From the NCBI RefSeq assembly GCF_030464885.1, contig NZ_JALPRJ010000043.1, positions 1 through 64,000 of the forward strand: a stretch of DNA of 64,000 nucleotides, read 5' to 3'. This DNA is from Caballeronia sp. SEWSISQ10-4 2. GTDB lineage: Bacteria > Pseudomonadota > Gammaproteobacteria > Burkholderiales > Burkholderiaceae. Positions 8,150 through 16,516 of this stretch are shown one piece after another. The notes beneath the pieces are model-generated. The model saw only the letters and a list, made by a program, of their open reading frames with translations, was not told the origin of the DNA and ran no database searches. The translations under genes were made by a program, and so were the position numbers. The stretch's first letter is position 1, and each line of letters opens with the position of its first letter.

Positions 8150-9679
8150 TCAGCCGTCCAGACACGCGCGCAACGTTCGCGCGAGACGGCCTGCCTCACC
8201 CGCATTGGCAATGTTCGCGAAGCCCATCACGAGGCCGCGCCGCGTGTGCCGCGCGTGGCTGTTCGCGTACCAGATCGAAAGCGGCAGCACCGCGAGCCCC
8301 GCCTCGCGGGCGCGCGAGGCGATGGCGACGTCGTCGACCGAGCCATCGGGGCCTTCGGCAAACTGCACTGCGAACTGGATTCCACCCGGCGGCAAATCGA
8401 CAATCAGCCGTTCGCCAAACGCCTGCTCCAGCGCGTGCACGATCAGCTTGCGCCGTTCGCTGTACAACGTACGCATCCGCTTCAGATGCCGCGCAAAATG
8501 CCCCTGCTCAATGAAATCCGCCACGGCTGCCTGCAATAGCGTCGGCGACCCGGCGTTCATGCTGCGCGCAACCCTCCCGACGCGCTCGACGGCCCGCTCC
8601 GGTACCACCGCATACGCGAGCCTCAAACCGGGAAACATCACCTTGCTGAACGTGCCGCAATAGATCACGCGATCGCGCCGGTCGAGGCTCTTCAAAGCCG
8701 GCAATGGCCGGCCCAGATAACGGAACTCGCTGTCATAGTCGTCCTCGACGATCCAGCTGGATGCTTTCTCTGCCCAGTCCAGCAGCGCCACGCGTCTTGC
8801 GAGCGACAGCGTGTGCCCGAGCGGGCTCTGATGTGACGGCGTGACCAGTGCGAAGCGCGCCTGCGCATCCAGCAGTGTGCCGCGCTCCACGTCGATCCCT
8901 TCGCTGTCCACTGGCACCGGCACGAGCTGTACGCCGGTCTCGGCCAGAAAACCGCGCGCGAGCAGATAGCCGGGATCCTCGAACCACACGCGATCGTTCG
9001 GGCGGGCGAGACTGCGCAACACGAGTTCAAGAGTCGCACGGTAGCCGCCGGTAACGAACACCTGTTCCGGCAGGCAGGTCACGCCGCGCGAAAGCCCGAG
9101 ATAGGTGGCGATATGTTCCCGCAGCGGTCGGTAGCCGGCCGGATCCGGGTACGCGAGCATCGCGCGTTCGCCGCTGCGCGCGCGCTGCGCAACGAGCCGG
9201 TTCCATACCTTGCCAGGAAATGCATCGAGCGCCGGCAGCCCTGGTTGCAACGGCCGTGGCTCGCCGCTCATGGCAACGGTGATGGTCGGCTGGCGCGGCG
9301 CCGGTTGACCGCCGCGCGATTCGCCTGGCGTCCCCGGCGTGCCAGTTCCTTCAGTGCTCTGGCTACCGTGCGCGTCCTGAACACCTTGCGCACGCGACGA
9401 GCGCATCACCGATGCAGGCAGCGACGGTGATACGAACGTGCCTGCCGCGCCGCGCATCTGCAGGTAGCCCTCGTCGACGAGGATCGTGTAGGCCAGCTCG
9501 ACCGTGCCGCGCGCCGTGTTCAGCTGCGTGGCGAGGCTGCGCAGCGCGGGCACGCGATCGCCGGGACGTAGATGCCCCGCGGCGATCGCAGTCCTGAAAC
9601 GCTCACAGATCTGCAGATAGATCGGCAACTGCTGCCGCCGATCGATTTCGATGGTCAAAGCGGGCGTCGGCACGGTCAT
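8150..9679 (-). CDS. MocR/PdxR-type regulator (GntR HTH fused to class I aminotransferase domain)
   Basis: The N-terminal 75 or so residues form a GntR winged helix (PIYLQICERFRTAI, GDRVPALRSLATQLNTARGT). A linker rich in Gly, Pro, Ser and Gln leads to an aminotransferase-like domain. The PLP lysine is visible in CGTFSKVMFPGLRLAY and the PLP-binding aspartate context in IVEDDYDSEFRYLG. Such proteins sense PLP or amino-compounds and control vitamin B6, GABA or taurine genes. ATG 9679 was chosen over an upstream in-frame start at 9703 because it directly precedes the GntR domain. It is divergent from the oxidoreductase at 9867, the likely target. Confidence 0.88.
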   Translation of the reverse strand: MTVPTPALTIEIDRRQQLPIYLQICERFRTAIAAGHLRPGDRVPALRSLATQLNTARGTVELAYTILVDEGYLQMRGAAGTFVSPSLPASVMRSSRAQGVQDAHGSQSTEGTGTPGTPGESRGGQPAPRQPTITVAMSGEPRPLQPGLPALDAFPGKVWNRLVAQRARSGERAMLAYPDPAGYRPLREHIATYLGLSRGVTCLPEQVFVTGGYRATLELVLRSLARPNDRVWFEDPGYLLARGFLAETGVQLVPVPVDSEGIDVERGTLLDAQARFALVTPSHQSPLGHTLSLARRVALLDWAEKASSWIVEDDYDSEFRYLGRPLPALKSLDRRDRVIYCGTFSKVMFPGLRLAYAVVPERAVERVGRVARSMNAGSPTLLQAAVADFIEQGHFARHLKRMRTLYSERRKLIVHALEQAFGERLIVDLPPGGIQFAVQFAEGPDGSVDDVAIASRAREAGLAVLPLSIWYANSHARHTRRGLVMGFANIANAGEAGRLARTLRACLDG

Positions 9680-9866
9680 GACAGTCTCGCGGACAAGGGG
9701 CACGGAACCGACTTGGACTAGTCGGCTCGACAGTTCTTGTCACTTTTCGATAGAGCATGATTCTTCCACACTAGCTTCACACGATGCGACGGCGGCGAAC
9801 ACTTCACGCAATACGATGCCCGCTAGCGCCCCGCACGTTCAATTACTTTCATCTGGAGAATCTGCC

Positions 9867-10619
9867 ATGAAGATCGTCGTAATCGGTGGTTCCGGCCTGA
9901 TCGGCTCGCGTGTGGTCACGCTGCTCAACGAGGCAGGCTATGAGGCGCTCGCTGCGTCGCCGCGTACCGGTGTGAACGCTGTAACGGGCGAGGGCCTGAG
10001 CGATGCGTTGACGGGCGCGGACGTCGTAGTGGATGTGACGAACGCGCCGTCATGGGAGCCGCAGGCGGTGCTCGACTTCTTCCGCACCTCGGCGCGCAAC
10101 CTCGGCAAGGCCGAAGTGGCCGCAGCGGTGCGCCATCACGTCGCGCTATCAATCGTCGGCTGCGACCGCACGCCGGAGAACGCGTATTTCGTTGCCAAGG
10201 TTGCGCAAGAAGAGGTGATCGAAGCGGCGGGCGTGCCGTACACGATCGTGCGCGCGACTCAGTTCATGGAGTTCATCGGCGGTATCGCGGATTTCGGCAC
10301 GAACGACGGCACGGTGCGAATCGGCGATGGACTGTTTCAGCCGATCGCAGCAGACGATATCGCGGCGATCCTCGCGCAGACCGCGCTCGCTGCGCCGCTG
10401 AACGGCAGGGTCGACATCGCCGGTCCAGACCGCGCGCCCTTCGCGGAGATCGTCACGCGTTATCTGAAATCGGTAGGCGACGCACGCCCCGTGGTGACGG
10501 ATCGCGATGCGCGGTACTACGGCGGCCGTGTCGAGGAACAATCGCTCGTGCCGCTCGGCGACGCGCGGATCGGCCGCGTCAGTCTCGACCAGTGGCTGGC
10601 GCAGGCTAAAAAGGGTTGA
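9867..10619 (+). CDS. NmrA-like SDR-family NAD(P)-binding oxidoreductase
   Basis: A 250-residue atypical SDR. The glycine-rich nucleotide site is at the very start (VIGGSGLIGSRVV), followed by a short fold ending in TGADVVVDVTN and the mid-domain block HHVALSIVGCDRTPENAYF. The Y-x-x-K pair appears as YFVAKVAQEE. It resembles NmrA/Ycf39-type proteins that bind NAD(P)H and act as redox sensors or reductases. ATG 9867 follows a TGGAGAA ribosome site; the frame extends upstream to 9651 but without one. It is divergent from the MocR regulator, whose control region lies between 9680 and 9866. Confidence 0.8.
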   Translation: MKIVVIGGSGLIGSRVVTLLNEAGYEALAASPRTGVNAVTGEGLSDALTGADVVVDVTNAPSWEPQAVLDFFRTSARNLGKAEVAAAVRHHVALSIVGCDRTPENAYFVAKVAQEEVIEAAGVPYTIVRATQFMEFIGGIADFGTNDGTVRIGDGLFQPIAADDIAAILAQTALAAPLNGRVDIAGPDRAPFAEIVTRYLKSVGDARPVVTDRDARYYGGRVEEQSLVPLGDARIGRVSLDQWLAQAKKG

Positions 10620-10622
10620 TTG

Positions 10623-10641
10623 CAGGTTTATGCGAAACCTG
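10623..10641. terminator. Short hairpin after the NmrA-like gene
   Basis: CAGGTTT and its complement AAACCTG enclose five bases, directly after the stop at 10619. No T-run follows, so terminator function is uncertain. Confidence 0.35.
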
Positions 10642-10723
10642 AATCAACGCGTCTACATTTGCCTTGATCGGAACCGTCGGCGCGATCGGCGTCGAAGCCA
10701 AACAAAAAATTTCGGAGTATTGA

Positions 10724-11434
10724 ATGAATACGTCACCAAAGGTCGTCGTCGTTACAGGCGCATCGCAAGGCATAGGCGCCGAGGTCGTCAAGGCGTTTCG
10801 CAAGCTCGACTACCGCATTGTTGCGACCGCACGTTCGATCAAACCGTCGTACGATGAGAACATCCTGACCGTAGCGGGTGATATTGGTGATCCGGAGACT
10901 GCCCACCGTGTCATTTCCGAAGGTGTCGCGCGCTTTGGCCGGATCGATACGCTGGTGAACAACGCCGGCATATACATCGGGAAACCTTTCACCCAACATA
11001 CCGCCGAAGACTTCGCCGCGGTGATGAATGTGAATATCGCGGGTTTTTATCACATCACGCAACTCGCCATCGCGGAAATGGAAAGGCATTCGAGCGGCCA
11101 CGTGGTTAGCGTGACCTCCAGCGCCGTTGACGCCGCGATCAGCGGCGTGTATTCGGCACTGGCAGCCCTGACGAAGGGTGGTCTGAACGCCGCCACGAAG
11201 TCGCTGGCGATTGAGTACGCCAGGAAAGGTATTCGCGTGAATGCCGTCGCGCCGGGGATCATCAAGACGCCGATGCACGCGCCGGAAACCCATGAAGCGC
11301 TGGGCGCCTTCCATCCGCTCGGGCGCATGGGCGAGATGAGTGATATCGCCGACGCGATTCTGTTCCTTGATTCCGCACCGTTCATCACGGGAGAAATCCT
11401 GCACGTCGACGGCGGCCAGAGCGCCGGTCACTAA
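10724..11434 (+). CDS. Short-chain dehydrogenase/reductase
   Basis: A 236-residue classical SDR. The cofactor motif is VVTGASQGIGAEV and the NNAG motif appears as LVNNAGIYIGK. The catalytic serine lies in VSVTSSAVDAA. At the tyrosine site the sequence reads GVYSALAALTKGGLNAATK. Tyr and Lys are both present but sit ten residues apart rather than in the usual YxxxK spacing, so the active site is unusual. The C-terminus LHVDGGQSAGH is typical of FabG-like enzymes. Substrate unknown. It follows the NmrA-like gene by 105 bases and ends at a good terminator. Confidence 0.82.
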   Translation: MNTSPKVVVVTGASQGIGAEVVKAFRKLDYRIVATARSIKPSYDENILTVAGDIGDPETAHRVISEGVARFGRIDTLVNNAGIYIGKPFTQHTAEDFAAVMNVNIAGFYHITQLAIAEMERHSSGHVVSVTSSAVDAAISGVYSALAALTKGGLNAATKSLAIEYARKGIRVNAVAPGIIKTPMHAPETHEALGAFHPLGRMGEMSDIADAILFLDSAPFITGEILHVDGGQSAGH

Positions 11435-11442
11435 AATTTCTC

Positions 11443-11466
11443 GGGCACCGCAAGCCGGTGCCCTTT
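11443..11466 (+). terminator. Rho-independent terminator after the SDR gene
   Basis: An 8-bp perfect stem (GGGCACCG and CGGTGCCC) with a five-base loop and a short T-run, nine bases after the stop at 11434. Confidence 0.75.
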
Positions 11467-11599
11467 CGTATCCCAACAGCAACTACATCATTCGAGAGTT
11501 CCTGGAATCACGCTTTGCACGCGTGCGAAGGGCCGTTATACACAATCGAACCGACGTCCCAATGTCTGCGCAACAGTTGGGATGAGGGAGGTGACACAT

Positions 11600-11763
11600 T
11601 TATTATCGCAATGTTGACAGATCTAATTCGCTCTACGGATGTCGAGCCAGAGGCTTACCTGCGCCACGTGCTTAGTCACATTGCAAATCACCCAATCAAT
11701 CGTGTCGATGAACTGTTGCCCTGGAACCTGGCGGTGCAGCTTCCCGAAAACGGCCGCATCTAA
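11600..11763 (+). pseudogene. C-terminal remnant of an IS66-family transposase
   Basis: The frame ending at TAA 11761 reads AMLTDLIRSTDVEPEAYLRH, then HIANHPINRVDELLPWNLA. This is the conserved tail of IS66 TnpC transposases (AYL-x-x-VL-x-x-IADHP-NR-x-ELLPWN). Only about 50 residues survive; no upstream transposase domain and no clear terminal repeats are seen. It marks a former insertion beside the porin gene. Confidence 0.82.
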
Positions 11764-11818
11764 CGGCGCACCATTTAGATTTACATGAGCCAATAACGAC
11801 ATCGAGAATTAGTCTTGC

Positions 11819-11857
11819 AAAAATCGGGGTGACCATAGGTTTCTTGAGGTCGCCCCG
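11819..11857 (-). terminator. Rho-independent terminator of the porin gene
   Basis: On the minus strand, CGGGGCGACC pairs with GGTCACCCCG (one G-U pair) over a 13-base loop, followed by ATTTTTG. It lies 36 bases beyond the porin stop at 11893. Confidence 0.75.
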
Positions 11858-11892
11858 TACAACACAGCTATGAACCTCGCTTGCGGCTCGGC

Positions 11893-13113
11893 TTAGAATC
11901 GATGAATGATCCCGATACCAAAGGCCGCCTGCGACGCCGAAGACGACGGTGTCGTGTTGAAGCCATCGCCGAGGGTCGCGGTCGCGTCGATGATATGCCC
12001 CGCGCCGCTGGTTCCAAGCGTCTTGCCGGATGCTCGCTGATAAGCTTGCAATGCATACAGCCCGGTACGCTTGGAAAGCGAGTAGTACTCGGACAGGTTT
12101 GCCTGCTGATAGCGCGCGCTGTCTTGAATGCCATTCGCCCGCGTTGCGCGCGTGTAGCTATATCCAGTAGCGAAGTCCCACGCCGCCAGCGGCTTCCAAT
12201 GCAAGACGGCGCCGCCCGTATTGAAGATCGCCGTATCGGTGAACTTCGAGTTGATGCCCGGGATGTACTGCACGTTCGAGTACGTCGCGGTGAGGTCCCA
12301 CGCGCTATTGAACTTATAGCTGGTGCCGACCGCGAAGCGCTGCTGCGCCTTCGCCGTCTGATACCCGTTTGTGAGCGCTGATACGCCTGCCTGAGACCCG
12401 TTGTTCGACGTCGTCGAATCCGAACCCCAGGCACCGCCGCCCACGGTCGAGTTGTTGATACGCGAAAAACCTACGCCAATGCCAACGGGTCCCATTGCAT
12501 ATTGGATCGCGGTGTTCCAGGTCGAGCCCTGGTTCAGGCTGCCAGCGACTCCGCCCATCGAGTACGAGCCGCTGACAGTCACGCCGTACAAGGTCGGCGA
12601 CTTGTACAACAGCGTATTGTTTGACCGATAAATCGTATCGAGACCGTCGATGTCGCCTGGGTGCGCGCCATAAAAGCCGGTAAGCCAGGTTGTCGGGCTA
12701 TACGCGGACAAGAGCTGGTAGTACGAACCATATTGCCGTCCCGCAGTCAATGTCCCGTAAGTGGGATTGGTTATACCGACCCATGCCTGGCGTCCGAACA
12801 TTGCGTTGGTGTATTGCACCGCACCCGTGGCGGAATTGAAACCCGATTCAAGTTGGAAGATTGCGCTAGTTTTCCCGCCAAGGTCCTCTGCGCCCTTTAA
12901 GCCGAAGCGGCTTCCCGCCCATACACCAGGCGTCATCTTTGTCGCAGACTTGCCGCCGCTTGTTGCACCAAGCGACGAGGAGTTACTGACATAGCCAAGA
13001 CCGTTATCGACGATTCCGTAAAGCGTCACGCTGCTTTGGGCGAATGACTGGGCGCTTGCGGTGAGTGTGAGGGCAAAGAAGGCGTGTCTAATTGCGTTCG
13101 ATCTCGAGTGCAT
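11893..13113 (-). CDS. Outer-membrane porin, Burkholderia OmpC-like trimeric type
   Basis: A 406-residue porin with signal peptide ending at AQSFAQ and mature start SSVTLYGIVDNGLGYVSN, the hallmark of Neisserial/Burkholderial 16-stranded porins. The constriction-side block SRFGLKGAEDLGGKTSAIFQ is present and the C-terminus ends in aromatic IIHRF, the BAM recognition signal. It should form a general diffusion channel for small hydrophilic solutes. Alternating beta-strand repeats such as WDLTATYSNVQYI and WDFATGYSYTRA occupy the second half. A terminator follows. It sits between an IS66 remnant and a recombinase remnant, so the locus has been recombining. Confidence 0.92.
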   Translation of the reverse strand: MHSRSNAIRHAFFALTLTASAQSFAQSSVTLYGIVDNGLGYVSNSSSLGATSGGKSATKMTPGVWAGSRFGLKGAEDLGGKTSAIFQLESGFNSATGAVQYTNAMFGRQAWVGITNPTYGTLTAGRQYGSYYQLLSAYSPTTWLTGFYGAHPGDIDGLDTIYRSNNTLLYKSPTLYGVTVSGSYSMGGVAGSLNQGSTWNTAIQYAMGPVGIGVGFSRINNSTVGGGAWGSDSTTSNNGSQAGVSALTNGYQTAKAQQRFAVGTSYKFNSAWDLTATYSNVQYIPGINSKFTDTAIFNTGGAVLHWKPLAAWDFATGYSYTRATRANGIQDSARYQQANLSEYYSLSKRTGLYALQAYQRASGKTLGTSGAGHIIDATATLGDGFNTTPSSSASQAAFGIGIIHRF

Positions 13114-13562
13114 ATCTGTGCCTGCGTATTTAGTATTGTTGAGTTTTCTGATGGAGCGGTTTTACGAGCGGCTTTTTCCCCAAGCTGCTCGGGACGCACT
13201 CTATAAGGCAAGTAAGCCTTTAGAAAGAGGGGGTAAAAGTTGAGTCCTTGCCCATCCCTGGAAAGGTGAGGTAACTTGTGGGTACCGTTCTGAAAGACCC
13301 GTCGTCGGGAGCCGCATCAGAGACGCATTCTGCAAATGCGCGCGTAAGGATTGGATTGAACGCAAGGCTTTGAGAAACCGTTGGCGATAAGCAAAAGAGA
13401 TGGGATAAAGCAAAAGTCGCAAGTTGAGCGCTATAGAGCGAGCATCCAAGATGGCGGCACTGGGAATGAACTGCGTCGCGTCGGCGAGCGCAGCAGCGTA
13501 GTGAAATGGTTGTCGAAGCATGTTGACGTATTCTTAAAAACCGTGGGGTCGACGATCCAGGA
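13114..13562. other. Porin upstream region, no recognisable gene
   Basis: About 450 bases between the porin start and the recombinase remnant. The first 150 bases should carry the porin promoter. Open frames here have no family signature. Confidence 0.4.
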
Positions 13563-13727
13563 GCATTGTTCATCCGACTGGATGGCACACCGCTCACAGT
13601 GAAGTCAGCATCAGAGGCGATCCGGCAGTTGCTCCGGCAATTGTCGATGAAACCACCCAATGGAAGAATCAGGCCCAGGTCATTCGAGTTTCGGCACGCC
13701 TTCGCAGTGCATCACCTCATGCTTTAG
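13563..13727 (+). pseudogene. Tyrosine recombinase (phage-type integrase) remnant
   Basis: Read from 13563 the frame gives ALFIRLDGTPLTVKSASEAI, then a basic linker and FEFRHAFAVHHLML before TAG at 13725. The RHAFAVHHL block corresponds to the box II H-x-x-R region of tyrosine recombinases (usually LRHTFAVHLL). The preceding LF-x-x-x-x-G-x-x-L segment also fits. The catalytic Tyr region is not recoverable beyond the stop. This is a dead fragment of an integrase, consistent with a mobile-element scar next to the porin. Confidence 0.6.
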
Positions 13728-13880
13728 CCCTGGGTGTGCCAGCAATCCTCGTCGAGTTGCATTGTGGACTACACCTTCAATTGCGGAAGACAGTACCTGT
13801 GCCGTTATTCCATCAACTTTCTACCGCTGTGTCCGCGATAGACAGCAACGATAAGCGCATAACTCCGTTGCAGGAACGCC

Positions 13881-14450
13881 ATGCCATTCGAGACAGCCGA
13901 GACGACGATGTGGCGACTTGTGCAACTCTACACAGGTCGAGTCGGTTACAAACGAGGCGTGAAGTCTGAAGGTTTGTCGATGACCCCACCGGTCATCGAT
14001 TGCTCTGGATGGACCGGGCTGCTTCTTATGCGGGCCATGCACGCAGAAAACGAGATGGCCGGTCGCACGATCTTCGGCGTTGATGACGTGCACGCTCTGC
14101 AATCGTGGTCGGATCGGATCATCCACGAACTTGAAGCGCGAACGGGATTCATTCTTGAGGGGCGAGATGTCACCGCCCATAACCTCCCGCGATGCGCCAC
14201 GATCGGACTGAAAATTGGAGAGCCTACTTGGGCGAACAACCATCCTCGTCCGCGCAGCATTACCCATATTGTTCAAGTCGTCCGGCGTCCGGAGGATGAC
14301 ACTCCGTTCGTTTCAGAGTCCTTTGGCGGTTCGGCTCCACCTGGCATAAGCCTTACTCCGCTGGGCGAGTGGCTTGTTCGTGCGGAACCGCGCCTCGACG
14401 CAGACGAAATTTGGGCCGTTGATCCTTTTCGGTTGGCCTTAAAAAATTAA
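13881..14450 (+). CDS. Orphan NlpC/P60-like (papain-fold) protein
   Basis: A 189-residue protein with no signal peptide. Residues 38-44 read PVIDCSGW, matching the DCSG catalytic-cysteine motif of NlpC/P60 peptidases (Cys41). His129 in RSITHIVQVV occupies the place of the catalytic histidine strand, followed by PFVSESFGG and GISLTPLGEWL as in the closing strands of that fold. Family members cleave peptidoglycan peptides or act as amidases and include secreted effectors. The region between Cys and His is longer than usual. AGGAACGCC precedes ATG 13881. It lies alone just after the integrase remnant, so horizontal acquisition is plausible. Function is inferred only. Confidence 0.5.
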   Translation: MPFETAETTMWRLVQLYTGRVGYKRGVKSEGLSMTPPVIDCSGWTGLLLMRAMHAENEMAGRTIFGVDDVHALQSWSDRIIHELEARTGFILEGRDVTAHNLPRCATIGLKIGEPTWANNHPRPRSITHIVQVVRRPEDDTPFVSESFGGSAPPGISLTPLGEWLVRAEPRLDADEIWAVDPFRLALKN

Positions 14451-14477
14451 ACAGCCATCTGGAATTTCTCTTCCTGA

Positions 14478-14672
14478 CAGGCCCCTGCCTGTCGGCGATT
14501 GGCCGATGCTTGTCGTACACCTTTAGTCACCAACTTTCGGCTTGAACCGGCTCAATACATGAAGTACGTCGAACGTCTCGCACACAAGAGGCATCGATTC
14601 ATCTACTACACGCCCGATTCGAAGACACTCATCAGAGAAGAAACGCCAGTGCTGCCTCTGCCAATACGATAG
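14478..14672 (+). other. Open fragment, possibly the end of a small gene
   Basis: The frame is open from 14478 to TAG 14670, with an internal ATG at 14559 giving MKYVERLAHKRHRFIYYTPD, then about 17 residues ending LPIR. The residue pattern looks protein-like but I do not recognise it. No clear ribosome site precedes the ATG. It lies shortly after the NlpC/P60-like gene and might be a partner or a broken remnant. Confidence 0.25.
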
Positions 14673-15423
14673 GGAAAGATCCACTTCACCTTCACGAGCC
14701 GCAAATCCGACGGTTAGCGTCGGGCGTTTCCACTCTATAGCGTGCGCATGACGAGGACGCTTTTCCGCTAGCTAGAGCCTTCGACGTTATGCGTTCGTAT
14801 ACGGACAAACCCGACGCTCGCCACAAGGCGCATCGAGTCTTACAGCTCAAATCATCCCAAACTGTAGGAGCGCTGCACGCACTGGCATCCCGACTTCCCC
14901 TTGCAATCAGCGGTTAACCACTCCCGCCGCGATCCCATCCCGCAACAGGACTGGGGCATACCGGGTTTGATATCGGTATTGCTAAAAACCGATTGGAAAG
15001 GAATCGCCTGCTTCCTTAAGATTCACTCGAACATTAAAACTCCGAGACACCGCTGCTTCGATGAAACGCGCATCGCACGTTCCCACGCTATTCAAGCATT
15101 ACCTCAACGGCGGCCGGGCGACGAGCGCAACCGTGGTCTTTCCGTCAGTCCATCCCGCCCGAGAAACGCGATCCGTCCAGTGCGCAGTCACGTGCACGGC
15201 GTTGCTGAACCCTGCGCGGCATGTCGAGCGTTTTAGCTTGAGCACCGCGATGACAGAGAACTTCCGACGACGGCCGCGAAGCCGCATCCGCCGATACAAC
15301 GCGAATGCAGCGGACTAACGATTAACCAGCAGGACCGCAAGAAGGGGCGAACGGGCTGCAAGCCTGCGCTCCGCTGCAGAACACTTAAGCCATGCAGCCT
15401 TTATTCCACCAGGAGACTCCGCC
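14673..15423. other. Long control region upstream of araFGH
   Basis: About 750 bases without a recognisable gene. It contains a small CCGACG/CGTCGG hairpin at 14707-14723, an inverted repeat at 14972-14993 and presumably the araF promoter. A frame at 15061-15318 has poor protein character and is not called. Confidence 0.45.
14972..14993. promoter_or_regulatory. Inverted repeat upstream of the arabinose importer
   Basis: ATCGGT and its complement ACCGAT are separated by ten bases (ATTGCTAAAA). It lies about 430 bases before araF. It may be an operator for a sugar regulator; Burkholderia relatives use a LysR-type regulator (GguR) for arabinose and galactose genes, but assignment to that protein is a guess. 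Confidence 0.4.
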
Positions 15424-16428
15424 ATGAACCACAAGCTTCGCCGTTTGACCTTGTCCGCTATCGCCGCTGCCACGCTCGGCATTCCGTTCGCCTCGCAGAT
15501 GTCGGCTCACGCCGACGAGCCGCTGAAGGTGGGTTTCCTCGTCAAGATGCCGGAGCAGGCGTGGTTCATCAACGAACAGAAAGCGGCGACGGCACTTGGG
15601 CAGAAGGAGAAGTTCTCGGTGGTGAACATCTGCACGCCGGATGGAGAGAAGGTGCTGTCCGCTATCGATAATCTCGGTGCACAAGGCGCGCAAGGTTTCG
15701 TGATCTGCGCGCCCGACGTGCGCCTCGGACCGGCAATTCAGGCGCGCGCAAAACGCTACAACATGAAGTTCGTGACGGTGGATGACCAGCTTGTCGATTC
15801 GACCGGCAAGCCGTTGCCGAACGTGCCGCACCTTGGCATGTCCGCGTTCAAGATCGGCAATCAGGTCGGCACCGCTATCTCCGATGAAATGAAAAAGCGC
15901 GGCTGGAAGCCTGAGGAAGTAGGTGCGCTGCGCATCACGGATTACGAACTGCCCACGGCGAAACAGCGCACGGACGGCGCGACGGAGACACTGCTGGCCA
16001 GCGGCTTCAAGAACGAAAACATCTTCGATGCCCCGCAAAAAACCACCGATGACGAAGGCGGTTTCAACGCGGCGTCGCCTGTGTTGTCGCAGCATCCGAA
16101 CATCAAGAAGTGGGTGATCTATGCGATCAACGAAGAGACCGTGCTTGGCGCCGTACGTGCCACGGAACAACTGCATATTGCGTCGGCGGATGTGATCGGC
16201 GTGGGCATCAACGGCGCTGGCGAAGCGTTCGCCGAGTTCCAGAAGAAGGAACAAACCGGCTTCTACGGCACCATCGCGGTGAGTTCGACGAACCACGGCA
16301 AGGACAGCACGCAGAACCTCGTCGACTGGATCAAGAACGGCAAGCAGCCGCCCGCCGACACGCAGACCACCGGCAAGCTGATGGTCCGCAGCAACTGGCA
16401 GGATGTGCGCAAGGAACTGGGTATCTGA
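15424..16428 (+). CDS. araF: L-arabinose ABC transporter substrate-binding protein
   Basis: A 334-residue periplasmic binding protein with a signal peptide ending near SAHA and mature start DEPLKVGFLVKMPEQAWF. The KMPEQAWF and NICTPDGEKVLSAIDNL blocks are characteristic of AraF, which binds L-arabinose and also D-galactose. The last third, with VIGVGINGAGEAFAEF and KLMVRSNWQDVRKELGI, matches family ends. AGGAG lies ten bases before ATG 15424. It is the first gene of araFGH; araG starts 88 bases after its stop. The sugar is delivered to AraH and AraG in the inner membrane. Confidence 0.93.
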   Translation: MNHKLRRLTLSAIAAATLGIPFASQMSAHADEPLKVGFLVKMPEQAWFINEQKAATALGQKEKFSVVNICTPDGEKVLSAIDNLGAQGAQGFVICAPDVRLGPAIQARAKRYNMKFVTVDDQLVDSTGKPLPNVPHLGMSAFKIGNQVGTAISDEMKKRGWKPEEVGALRITDYELPTAKQRTDGATETLLASGFKNENIFDAPQKTTDDEGGFNAASPVLSQHPNIKKWVIYAINEETVLGAVRATEQLHIASADVIGVGINGAGEAFAEFQKKEQTGFYGTIAVSSTNHGKDSTQNLVDWIKNGKQPPADTQTTGKLMVRSNWQDVRKELGI

Positions 16429-16516
16429 GCGTTTTGCCGGGTGCTTTACGACGGGCGTCGTTGGATCCTCAACGGAACAACGACGCCTCGATTTAGCTTT
16501 CAACGAGGAACGCCCA

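Noticed and set aside
13220..13660. 146-codon frame on minus between porin and integrase remnant
   Set aside because: It overlaps the recombinase remnant on plus and shows no family pattern.
15061..15318. 85-codon frame upstream of araF
   Set aside because: No ribosome site and arginine-rich sequence typical of non-coding GC-rich DNA; it lies in the control region.
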